In this document: piece after piece, positions 29,457 to 39,436 of the stretch
Layout of the letters: every line of letters begins with the position of its first letter
Numbering within the stretch: position 1 is the first letter of the stretch
Origin: Trachipleistophora hominis
Lineage: Eukaryota > Microsporidia > Pleistophoridae
Direction of reading: 5' to 3'
Assembly (NCBI GenBank): GCA_000316135.1
Contig: JH993985.1
Coordinates: forward strand, 57,423 to 100,040
DNA: 42,618 bases
The notes under the pieces: model-generated
The model's input: only the letters and a program-made list of their open reading frames with translations
The model's database searches: none
Told to the model about the DNA's origin: nothing
Program-made: the position numbers and the translations under genes

Positions 29457-30391
29457 GATGATATGTTTGGTTATGGGGAAATTGCAGATTTTACTGAGTT
29501 TGAGAAGCGCTGTGATACCGAATACTCTATCCTATTTGATAGTTATTTTTAACTATGAGTATTAAATACCGCTAATTATCTACCACTTTCTTTCTTTTTG
29601 TCTTATGATCGAGTTGGTGTACTTTTCTGTAACTTTTTGTTTTTGTTAAATGTTTGGTTTACACGCCCTGCCGTTTCATTTCTTTTCTTGTCCTGTCATC
29701 GCTGTTGATTGAGCGAAGTATTTTTTTTTCCTGTAAAAGGTAACTGGGCGGGACATGCTTGTGTACCGGTAAAACATAATATTGTAACAAATGCTGTGAT
29801 AATTAAATAAGCTTTTAGTAAAACATAATATTGTCTTAAGTGTTCTAAGAATAAAGCTGGATAACTTGGTGTTGGCTGGCAATGTTTTGTTTAATATCGA
29901 TACGAGCTTCTTTAAGTAAAAGTTGATTTAATTATCTCTTTCATACACTCTACCTAATCACGTATCTAACGTTTGTTAAGGTGTCAGTTTAATTATCTTC
30001 TTCCTACGCTCTACCTAATCACGTATCTAACCTTTGTTGTTAAAAGCCGGTTTAATTATCTCTTTCATACACTCTACCTAATCACGTATTTAACGTTTGT
30101 TAAAGTGTCAGTTTAGTTATCTTCTTCCTACACTCTACCTAATCAAACACACAAACGAACATAAACTTCCCTATTTTGATGCTGAGTGTTTTTTAAAAGT
30201 ATTGTGCAAAAACGCTCTTTGAAACGTTGAATGTATTTTAGAACATGAATGAACATGTTATTGTTGTTAGAAGGAGATTTATTTATTATTGGTACAAAGG
30301 GGAGTCTTAATAATTATATAACAAACAACTGAACATCCTATCGAAAAGTAATGCTTGATTGCAATTTTTAAAATAATAGTAAAAAACAATT
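29457..30391. other. 0.9-kb spacer with tandem array
   Basis: Convergent spacer between the bZIP and NCS-1-like genes. The main content is the four-unit array at 29927-30145. The rest is AT-rich and contains TAAAACATAATATTGT twice (29768, 29818). Confidence 0.6.
29927..30145 (+). repeat. Four-copy 61-63-bp tandem array with A-B-A-B order
   Basis: Units begin at 29927, 29988, 30051 and 30112 with TTTAATTATC (TTTAGTTATC in the last), then CTCTACCTAATCACGTAT and TTTGTT. Units 1 and 3 carry TCTTTCATACACTC, while units 2 and 4 carry TTCTTCCTAC. A 124-bp pair was therefore duplicated as a block. The unit's start matches the 5' half of the dispersed element. Confidence 0.85.
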
Positions 30392-30943
30392 TTAATCGAA
30401 TACTTCGAAGATTTGAAGAACCTCCGCTTTTTTTCCCGCTAGAATTTTGAAATCATCAAAAGTTAAAAACCCGCTTTTGTTCTCCAAATCATCGAAAATA
30501 TTCGAAATAAACCTCCCAACATCTACATTTACATCAAAACTTGCCCCTATCATGTCCAGAAACGCCTTTACAACCTTTATCATTTCATCCTTCCCCACAA
30601 CACCATCGCTATCACAGTCATACAGCCGAAAAATCCATCTCAACTTTTCGAAAATGCTGCCCTTTCTCAAAATAGAATACGCGATCAGCAACTCATTAAA
30701 ATCGATTGTCTTAGTTCCGCTGATGTTTATCGTTCTAAACAGGATAACAGTGAATCGGTTGCACTCGCCAAAAGGAAATAGTTTCTTGAAAATGAGTTGC
30801 AAGTCCTTTTCTGTCATGTAACCCGATGGATAGTTGGCATTGAATTCAGCAGACCATTTTTTTATGTCAGATTCGTTGAAATGCGAGAATTTCTTTACTG
30901 TGGCTGCGGTCTGTAGAAGATTAGGACTTACTTTGTTGCCCAT
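30392..30943 (-). CDS. Frequenin/NCS-1-like calcium sensor
   Basis: A member of the neuronal calcium sensor family; yeast Frq1 activates the phosphatidylinositol 4-kinase Pik1 at Golgi membranes. The 183-residue protein starts MGNKVSPN, so Gly2 is a potential N-myristoylation site. NYPSGYM (37-43) is the degenerate first EF-hand (CPSG in NCS-1), FPFGE at 56-60 matches FPFGD, and KLRWIFRLYD (100-109) matches KLRWAFKLYD. The third loop, DCDSDGVVGKDE (109-120), is canonical. The second (73-84) and fourth (153-164) loops lack the required acidic residues, so only one strong Ca2+ site is predicted, against three in NCS-1. NCS-1 has 190 residues. CCC lies seven bases before the ATG. Confidence 0.87.
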   Translation of the reverse strand: MGNKVSPNLLQTAATVKKFSHFNESDIKKWSAEFNANYPSGYMTEKDLQLIFKKLFPFGECNRFTVILFRTINISGTKTIDFNELLIAYSILRKGSIFEKLRWIFRLYDCDSDGVVGKDEMIKVVKAFLDMIGASFDVNVDVGRFISNIFDDLENKSGFLTFDDFKILAGKKAEVLQIFEVFD

Positions 30944-30950
30944 AGATCAA

Positions 30951-30953
30951 GGG
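30951..30953 (-). promoter_or_regulatory. C-run start motif of the NCS-1-like gene
   Basis: The minus strand reads AGCAACCCTTGATCTATG, with the C-run seven bases before the start codon. Confidence 0.5.
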
Positions 30954-32424
30954 TTGCTCTAACAAAAGGTCTATGTTGAAAATATGCAATAAATTAATTA
31001 ACAGTGTTGGAGGAAATATCATGGTGTATATGGAATTGGGACAGTTTTTGCATACAAAGTATGACGTTTTAATTAAAACATTACAATTATTATTAGGATC
31101 AGGCAGAAATTAAACTTTAACAAAATAGGTATGAAAGAAAAACGTATGACAATTCGTTACCAGGATCAGACAGACATTAAACTTTAACAAAACACGGTGT
31201 GAAAGATGAACGTATAACTCAAGCCCTACCGTTGTTTTGCACATCATGCTTCCCGTATTAACATCAGGTATTTTATTCCTTTGTTTAATATTAAAATGTA
31301 AAAGATGCACGTGCGAGATAAATCCACACCAGAAATAAATCACGTTTAATTATATTTGATGCAACAACTCGGTGTTAAAAACACTAAATTCCTCTTTTAT
31401 ATCGATAACAACCAATTTATTATTGTTATGTTGTTTTTTGTAACTTAAGTATAAAAAAACGAATGTTAAAAATTTACAACATTTTCTCTTGAATACCACC
31501 CGGACATTTTTAAATTCTTGCGCCAGTGTTAATCACCGGGTTTTTTAAATAAAACTCTTTCAGTTCCAAAAAATTCTTGTGCCAGTTTAATAGTAAATTC
31601 GGTGTATTGTTTTGTAAAATGAAAAGGATTATTAAAAAATACGTTGTCTTAATTTCCGTTTAAACCATCATCAGCTATTATTAGTAATACGGTTATTAGA
31701 AAGGACTGGATGTACAACAGGTTGGAAAGGAGAAACTGATAAGGTAAAAATATGAGGGAATTATAACAACAATAGTTTTAAAAAGTTATAATTATAAAAT
31801 ATTCTAATATCAGCAAACGTTTTATCAGAAACATCAACCAAGTAAAATCTATCGAGAGTTTGGAATGTAAGATTTGTAATTTTATTACAATGTTTTGTGA
31901 TCAAATCTTGCATTTTATATGTATTTTAATTGAAATAAGCTCTTATAGATTTTTACATGCAATAATTGCGTATGGTATATATGCTTAGAAATTCAATGTG
32001 CACTAGTTATTAAGATGATTACATTAAGAGATTTTGTTAAACAGGCAGAATTGTTGAATCGATATTTTCGTTGAAAATAGGGTTAAAACTATCTGTTTTA
32101 AGATTAATATGTACAATTAGCTTATTTATTGACTAGAAGAACCATGAACATAGATGGAAGTGGTTTTAACGATCAGATGCTCAAAATAATGCATGTCAGC
32201 ATGCGAGATAGCAGATGCAAAGTAATAATTAAATTAACCTTCATATAAGAAATTGTCATTTTATGGATTCTTAAATTTAATTTCTTGTAATAAAACTTGA
32301 CGAGTATACTCTTTGTTCGATAGAAATTTGTATAAAACACATCAAGCGTAAACGTAAAATAAGTTACGAAAGCAAATTATTGTACTTCTCTATTAACTCG
32401 TATATCTGGAAAGGTTGGTCAAGG

Positions 32425-32510
32425 CGGGTATAATAAAACGTACGTAGCTTCTTTATCTTGTGTAGGATTGGAGTAATGACCAAATAATATCCACCATGTG
32501 GATTGGGACA
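32425..32510 (+). repeat. Dispersed element, degenerate copy
   Basis: It resembles copy B and its upstream flank: ATAAAACGTACGTAGCTTCTTT, then TAGGATTGGAGTAATGACC and CATGTGGA in the right order. Recognition depends on that alignment. Confidence 0.3.
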
Positions 32511-32931
32511 GCAATGTAGATCAGAGATTAAATTCGATCTTTTTGTGATGAAATTGAGAGGGACAAAGGATGTCTAAGATAATACATCATTTGAAAAGAA
32601 CCATAGACTTGATCTAAAAACCGAAACTAACATTCGTAATATGCCACTGGAATTGATGGCTCTTACGAAATTATCAAAGTATGTTGAGGAAAAGTATAGT
32701 TAAGAAAGTAAGAGTGTATAAGATCGTCTCAAATAAACAAGTTGTGTTTAATGGAAGTAAATCATTGTTTGTAAAATGTCTTAGGTGATAACATGTAGTA
32801 TATACACTTGTGTTATTATATGACGTACGAAAATCAATAATTTTAACAAAAAGTTATAATGTTCTGTAAAATACTTATATTTTCCTACAATATAAATGTA
32901 TTGCTTGTATTAAATAACCTAGCACGGGTCA

Positions 32932-33390
32932 TCAATAATCACTCGTTCTTGTATAATTAACTTTCTTAGTTTTTTTCTTCGTTCTCTTTGCCATTAACGG
33001 CTTGATTGCATTTATTCTTGCTCGTTCGGGCTTGATTCCAAATAAATAGCGAGCTCTAAAATGTATTACTAGTACCATGAAAATTAGCAAAGAGAAAATA
33101 ATTAGCAACGTAACTGATAGACTTGCATTATAAGTCTGGTCATTCACATCTATACGCAAACTAGTAGTTGATTTTTCAGATTCAAAAACTTTAATGCACC
33201 TAGAGAATAATCGAATGTAATCGTCTTTTAACTTTTGTATATTTTTAACGTAAATACCTCTACATCACTGGCAACACTAGTTGCAATATAATCATCTTCC
33301 CGACCCAAAAAATGTTACAAATAGGTTTTTGTTCAGGATTGCGAATTTTGAGTACACATGGAAACTCAATATCATCGATTTTTTAGCCAT
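32932..33390 (-). pseudogene. Relic of a single-pass membrane protein gene
   Basis: Protein-like sequence continues through all three minus-strand frames. Frame 1 (33390-33292) runs from an ATG and includes LNKNLFVTFFGSGR. A second frame picks up at the stop with EDDYIATSVASDVEVFTLK. A third (33264-32932) has KLKDDYIRLFSRCIKVFE, a strong membrane helix (SVTLLIIFSLLIFMVLVIHF) and a basic C-terminal tail with KRTKKKTKK. The arrangement fits an ER or secretory type I protein with a cytosolic tail that has lost its frame at least twice and its N-terminal part. I do not recognise the family. Assembly error at homopolymer runs is the alternative. Confidence 0.45.
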
Positions 33391-34887
33391 GGTAATAGGT
33401 TAGATGTACATTTACAATATTTAATATATCTGATGTAGCAAACTAGAAGTTAAAAATAAGGTATATTATATAAAAAAAAGTTTATTTTCGTTTTTGCACG
33501 TGTTCTCTTCCATGAGTTAGCTTTTATATTAAATTCAAAAAGAAACGAAACCAAATAACCTATTAAACCGTTTAAAAATATGTAGATAATAAAAAAAATA
33601 AAAATTTATTAATCACTCACGTTTTAATTGTAGCACATGAAATGCTTAAATGGTTAAGCGTAGTACCAGAAAAAAGGATAATGTTATATAAGTTGTAATA
33701 CGTATAGAAGTACACTAAAATGTTAAGCGATAATCATTTTTTACTTACATTGATTTTTTTCTATTCCCGTGTGAAATAAAAGCTATGGTTCAATATTACG
33801 CTCTTCAACAAATAAGATCAAATATTTTCATAATTAGCATGTAAAAAAGCATAATTTTGACCAAATTCATTCTATAACTTGCGACAAGATGAAAACTAGA
33901 AAGCTAATAGCATAGTAATAATATCAATTAATCGATAAAAAATTAGTTTGAATCCTTATCATGTTGATGAATCATTATTATAAAACATGTCGTAGATCAT
34001 AACCTGTATCATCAAATTTTATATTTCAATATAAACTATTTTTAACGTTGCTTTAGTTTTTTCTACATGAATTGGATTTAAATTAATAAATGGTCGTGCT
34101 TAAGAATATTAGTCTGATTGTACTGAACAAATAAAGCTGTTGATCCTATTTCGATAAAAAATGGAAATATTTTTATGTGTTTAGTACATAAAGCATGTTA
34201 AATAAAAGCAATTTCACGTAAAAATAGAGTTTGTATAATTTTTATATATCTGTTCATTTGTAGAAACGAACTGTTACAATATCCACGTATCAAATATCAA
34301 ACATATTAAAATAGAATGAGAACCACAAGTACATAATTATCTGACATTGTGGATACAAATACAGTTAGATGATATTTTTTTAAAAAATTTATCATCGAAT
34401 AGATGATCCTAGTTAGAATGATTTTAATAAAAATGTATTTTTTGTAATGAATAGAGTAAAGTTTACACTTTGGTCTTGTAAAAAATCTACAAGTAAACGA
34501 AAATAAACGAAGTTAACAAAATGTTTCTTGTCGGTTATTACATGCTTATTTATGTCCAAGATTAACCAAAACTTTGACCTCAAACCGAGTCCGTCTATTT
34601 GCTCAATGACTAAAAAAACATTTGATTATCTCTACTTGTTTGTCAAGGCTTTAGCATGTTACGTGGTTATTAAATACAAATAAGCGAACAAATATCATGA
34701 AAATGCGAAAAACAAATACAACGCCGTATTTAAAAACATTGTAAGGAAACAAACACCAAAATATCATCTGAGCATAAAAAATTTAATTAATAAAATAAAG
34801 CTCAGTAGATACTGCCTACTTTAATTTTGTAAAGTTTCAAAAATTTATTGCTAGTGTTGCTAGAAGATGGCACACTTCCTGGTAATA

Positions 34888-35717
34888 CTACTCATGATAA
34901 ATAACTTTGTTCGTTTGAATTCCTTCTATGGTTATTTTTGAATCATCACTCTCATCAATTGGTATTTGCACAAATATTTCGCTTCCAACTTTGTTAAGTT
35001 GATCGTATTTCTTATTTCTATGCTCAAATTTTTTCTTGTTCGTCTTTTCGTCATGACCACTATCAGAGAGATTTGTACAAACTTCATACTGTCAATTTGT
35101 TCTTCATAACCATCCTTAATCAAAATATGTACAAATTTCTCGTTCTATGTTTTGTTCCAGGTACAATCATTTAGTTCCTTTTCATTTGGCTTCTTTTTTT
35201 CAGAGACGATTATTTTCTAGTTTGTACTAAAATCTCATTTCGCGATTTTTTTACGATATCTTGAAAACTGCTGTTATGTGGATTGCAGAACTATCAATTT
35301 AATATTTTTCGTTAAAAAAATCTTGAAAACTGCTTCGTGCTTATTTCTTCGTCCTTGCTCGCATTAGTACGCAATAAGTCCCTAAAAACGCGTGCAAATA
35401 ATAAACAATGTTAAACATAAAATCACTGCTCGTCTTGAACAACAAGAAATAAATAACCAGCTAAATACAAAAGCCAAAAAAAAAGCTAAAAACATTAATT
35501 GCTGATCCGGTGCATTCAGAAAAGAAGGAAAAGTTTCGATATCATGTTTATTGAAGCATTTAAGTACGTTATCATAACCTATTTTAGTGGTTTCTGGATG
35601 CAATCCATTAAATTTGCTGGTAAGATTACGTGTAGGAAATTTGATGGATTTGTCTATGTATGAACATAAACCTCTCTGTTTTTCCGTAATAGTTTTAAGA
35701 CACGCTTCATAAATTGC
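34888..35717 (-). pseudogene. Relic of a membrane protein with charged cytosolic tail
   Basis: Gene-like minus-strand sequence is broken by stops and frame changes. The first block (35717-35382) has four Cys, including CLKTITEKQRGLC and VLKCFNKHDIE, then two close hydrophobic segments (LMFLAFFLAFVFSWLFI and VILCLTLFIIC). Another frame continues LLFARVFRDLLRTNASKDEE past the block's stop. Further down, VHILIKDGYEEQIDSMKF and, in a shifted frame, FEHRNKKYDQLNKVGSEIF and IPIDESDDSKITIEG follow before the last stop at 34888. The last part vaguely recalls a KH-type domain. The pieces are in one order on one strand, as expected for one decayed gene. I cannot name it. Confidence 0.45.
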
Positions 35718-35879
35718 TTACAGTGGACAGTTGCAGTGGTTAAAAGAATTTCATTTAATTTTAATCAATATTACCATAATTAATAAAATGCACAATTTTT
35801 AATTATTTTTATTAATTACAATTTGAAAGATAGAGATCAACTTTCTGTTTGATTCCATTAACGAAAAACATCTCGTAGT

Positions 35880-35985
35880 ATGTTATTGTCTATAAAGCAA
35901 CGCTCGTTGAGACTATGATAGGTGGTTTGATTGTGTATTTTACAAATGCAGGAGTCCTAGTGGAACAAACTTCTGAAAAACGGAC
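35880..35985 (-). repeat. Dispersed element, degenerate copy
   Basis: On the minus strand TTTGTTCCACTAGGACTCC resembles the TCTGGTCCACTAGGATTG core of copy A. The flanks align weakly. Confidence 0.3.
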
Positions 35986-36829
35986 AAGTTCGTCAAATAC
36001 CAGTAAGCTTTTGACTAAAACACCACCAAAAGCTATAAAAATCAATACAAAACCAAGTACAAACCATCATTTAGATAACTATTCCAAGTGAATTCTAAAA
36101 TGCGTGTGCAAGTGTATTTATTATCTATACAGGACTATTATTAACCAAAGTTAAGATATATCGTGTGGTAATACACCAAATAGACCGATAATTACACATA
36201 AGCATTAAAATTCGATTCAAATTACTCTTTTAAAATCATTTCTCTATCACAAAGACATCAAATTATGAATATGTTATGGCTGTCGGAACGTAAGTCGCAT
36301 GACTTAAAGAGAATGATATTTAAGTGCCAGATCAAACGTCTTATGTTTTCTTGAAGTTCATTAAACCAAATAATTACTTATGCGTTATGAAAGAGGCGTT
36401 ACGTAGCTCAAAATTGCGTAAGTTTAAGTAGAATATCAATTCTAAAAGTTATGTTTAATGAAGTATTAATGGTAAAAACGTTATAGTTGAATTTTGAATC
36501 TTCAAACGTTCTAAAAACCTGCACAAAGCTGTGGAGGAGCCTCGAGATCGGGACGATAAGATTACTTGATAAAGAATAATGATGTGTGATAAATCAACTA
36601 ATTTGTTCAATAATCTTCATGTTATCATAAGTTATCATAGTAATACGTGCTTTTAAAATCGTGTAGATCAATATGAATTTGTTAAAGTCTTCAACATTCG
36701 GCACCAATCAAATTTTTCGTTCTTGATAGCATTTAATGTACGAATGTAAATGTAACAAGAAGAGAGTGTGTGATATAATATGGTGAATAAATAAACATGG
36801 TTTTAATTAAAAAAGTTTAGAAGGATCTG

Positions 36830-36931
36830 TGAACCAACGGCCTACCGACCACGGCTGGCGGCAACCCGTAAGAGATTTATTGGTTCATAGGTGATGTACT
36901 GCAGTATGATAAATAAATTTTATTTCATTTC
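36830..36931 (-). repeat. Dispersed element copy with closing stem
   Basis: The minus strand gives AAATTTATTTATCATACTG, then TCTTACGGGTTGCCGCC, CGTGGTCGG, GGCCGTTGGTTCAC, following the element's order. TGAACCAA (36830-36837) and TTGGTTCA (36890-36897) form an 8-bp stem that closes a 68-nt GC-rich segment, so a folded RNA or cruciform is possible. Confidence 0.5.
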
Positions 36932-37987
36932 GTTTAACTAAAAAAGTATAAAAAGAAAAGCCGTAATAATATAAAAAAAGAAAATGATAATAAATAGTTC
37001 ACAAAAACTATTGCCTGTTCACAATAAGACATCGACTAAATGAACATATGGAACACGCATTTAATTAATTTGGGCTAAGTGCTCCTCTGTACCTAATCAA
37101 TACGTATAAGAAGTAACATACCAATCAACACATCTGTAAGTGAATAATTCATGTGATCTAATTCGTAAAATAAACAGATTGGTGCAAGATAACGAGAAAA
37201 TCACAAACAAGAATTTTTATTTATTCACAAAACTACAGTTTGTCAATTTATGATTATTAAACATTACATTCATCATTAGTTTTTCAAATTATTAGTAAAT
37301 TCTCAAATGATATTAAAGTGTGGATGTACTGGGCTAGCTGTAAGGTAATAAGAAGGTTACACGCTCAAGTACCCTGTTGAAACTAGAAATGGACATACTT
37401 TAGCAAAAAATGTGAAACTCGTACAAATAATGATACAACCTATTCATACTTATCGCATAACTGATATCATATTCATGAATACTTTTGTTATTATGATTAT
37501 AAATTTAATCTAGATGTGCTCTACAAGACAATATTAAACATTTTGGGAAAAAATTAATAAATTAAAGTAACTCATCATTTCTAAAGAGTGTCAAAAGTGA
37601 GTTGATTAGATGATATGCTGTAAGTTGTTAATTAAAGTGACTTTTACTTAAAAAAGTGTTAATTTATAACATTACTTGTCATATTATCCTACAAACTTTT
37701 TTGTTTCATTAAAATCGATTAAGGTTACCGCCTTTAGCTTAGTTCATGGTGTAATTTAATTATCATAAATATTAAATGGAAGGAAGTGCTTAGAAATAAA
37801 TATTAAATGGAAACTGAGTTAGTACAAACGAAAAAGATGAAAAATAATCGTATGAAATTGTGAGTTTGTGCATATAACATAAATAAATGAAAAGTACGTT
37901 AGAAAATCATATTATGAAGGTTTAGAAGACAACACGAGTATTTATTTGGATGGAACATGATAGCAATTTGAAAATATAATTTTTAAA

Positions 37988-38212
37988 ATGTGGTTTAAAG
38001 ATGGTACAAAAATATTCTATAAAGATGAAAAATCGCAAGATTACACGCCTGGACGTTTAATAGCGATTGTACTCATCTGGTCATGCAGATACAATCATGT
38101 CACAGGAATACACGAAGTTTTAAAAAATTTGAACAAAAACTGTGAACAACCGGATACGATACTAACATGCCAAATAACAAAGATCGAATGCCGACAAACA
38201 CAAGCAAAATAA
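37988..38212 (+). CDS. Doubtful 74-codon ORF
   Basis: Starts MWFKDGTKIFYKDEK, has one hydrophobic stretch (RLIAIVLIWSC) and a Lys/Gln/Cys-containing end. It converges on the 62-residue gene with a 23-bp gap. Composition is spacer-like and no C-run precedes it. It could be a fragment of a decayed gene; I do not recognise it. Confidence 0.2.
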   Translation: MWFKDGTKIFYKDEKSQDYTPGRLIAIVLIWSCRYNHVTGIHEVLKNLNKNCEQPDTILTCQITKIECRQTQAK

Positions 38213-38235
38213 CACTACAGCACATTTTATTGCAA

Positions 38236-38424
38236 TCACATCTCTCCTTTCTCATTAATGCCCTCTTCAGTGCTATCCGGGTCAAACTTTGAAAGTAAGT
38301 CCTTTCTCTTCTTTTTAAGCACAGCGAACACACCACCCTCATGGACCATTCGACGAAAAGGTGACACTATCAACTTGTTGGAGGGAGAGTTGTAGCTGAA
38401 GAAAGCATTTTGTTGATTTTTCAT
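38236..38424 (-). CDS. 62-residue orphan protein
   Basis: I do not recognise the family. From ATG 38424 the frame gives a soluble, charged protein: a Gln/Asn/Ser-rich start (MKNQQNAFFSYNSPSNK), a central PFRRMVHEGGVFAVLKKKRK, and an acidic end with FDPDSTEEG. Its G+C content and codon choice match the named genes rather than the AT-rich flanks, which is the main argument that it is real. The frame opens one codon earlier at a TTG. No C-run lies before the ATG, only TATCCTTG. It may be a short lineage-specific protein or the end of a truncated gene. Confidence 0.45.
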   Translation of the reverse strand: MKNQQNAFFSYNSPSNKLIVSPFRRMVHEGGVFAVLKKKRKDLLSKFDPDSTEEGINEKGEM

Positions 38425-39094
38425 CAAGGATAAAAAAACATTTTTTTTAAATAGGAAAACACGGAAATAAAAGGAGTTGATGCTTTGCAGGAATGTGTGC
38501 TATAACACATTTACGTGATAGCAGTGTTACTGGATGTGAACTACTGTTCAGCACATAAAAATGCTTATTTGAACGATTACAGCTTATGTGGAACGTTTAA
38601 TATAATTTTATGGAGGTCTTGCACTAATCAGGGATAAAATAAGTATTTGGTATGTTACCTTATTAGCAGCTATTATCATGTCAAAAAAAGTTACTGTAGA
38701 ATAGCATATTCTATTCGGACACAACGACCGTTCGTTCTAAAACGAGTGTATGCATGGTGAATTTTAGACGATGGATGTAAGAACATGAGTACGATAAATG
38801 AACGCTTTAATCTAATATTTTATGGTGCAAGAAACGAAGAATTAGTTACAGGGTAAGAGTAAAATCAATTCTAAGACGTATTAAGAAAACTCTACAATAT
38901 GAATCTTTACGTATTAAAAACATTTTATTGTTTTAATTAGCTACGAACGCTCAGTTTTAGTGCCTGTTAAAGTTAGAAAAATGATATCGCTGCCGTTTGT
39001 ACGATTTCTTAAAATTTTAACTCATTTATCACAGTACACTCATTTAAACCCCAATAACTTTCAATCTACTCAAAATTTGATGCATCTACGAAAT

Positions 39095-39190
39095 CAAAGC
39101 TGGTGACAATGACCGGTCCTAACGAATCAGAAAAGTATTTATGGTGAGAAGTGTGCGAAATAATTAAAGCGTTTTATAGAATTGCTGTAG
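39095..39190 (-). repeat. Dispersed element, copy E
   Basis: The minus strand reads TCTATAAAACGCTTTAATTA, TTTCGCACACTTCTCACC, CTGATTCGTTAGGACCGG and TCATTGTCACCAGC, in the element's order and spacing. Confidence 0.5.
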
Positions 39191-39426
39191 TACTCAGACC
39201 AGAAGAACGTTTATGTGGTAAGAGATAAACTGTTAAACATACTTTTGGTAAAATAACCACTTTGGAATTTCCTGTTGAAAAACTGAGCATTTTGTGGTGA
39301 GTTGTTCGTAGTTATCCGTTCATATTCTTTTCTGTGGTATGAAAAATAAATCAGATCTAATGATAATACCTGCCGTATCTTCGTGATCAGTGGCTGCTAA
39401 AAACCCTTTTCTCAGCAGCACCACAA

Positions 39427-39431
39427 CCCCC
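39427..39431 (+). promoter_or_regulatory. C-run start motif of the SF3A1-like gene
   Basis: CCCCC lies five bases before the ATG at 39437. Confidence 0.55.
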
Positions 39432-39436
39432 GAAAA

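Larger units (their letters stand above)
30944..38235. other. 7.3-kb gene desert with relics
   Basis: No intact gene is supported. It includes a direct repeat (GACATTAAACTTTAACAAAA type, about 31104 and 31171), two decayed genes (32932-33390 and 34888-35717), element remnants at about 32425-32510, 35880-35985 and 36830-36931, and a doubtful ORF at 37988-38212. It is the longest gene-poor part of the window. Confidence 0.6.
38425..39436. other. 1-kb spacer
   Basis: AT-rich and without a supported gene. It contains a minus-strand copy of the dispersed element at 39095-39190. The last 30 bp before the next start are rich in A and C. Confidence 0.6.

Noticed and set aside
33311..33385. 24-codon plus-strand ORF after GACCCAAAAA
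   Set aside because: It lies antisense to a better-supported relic and has no other support.
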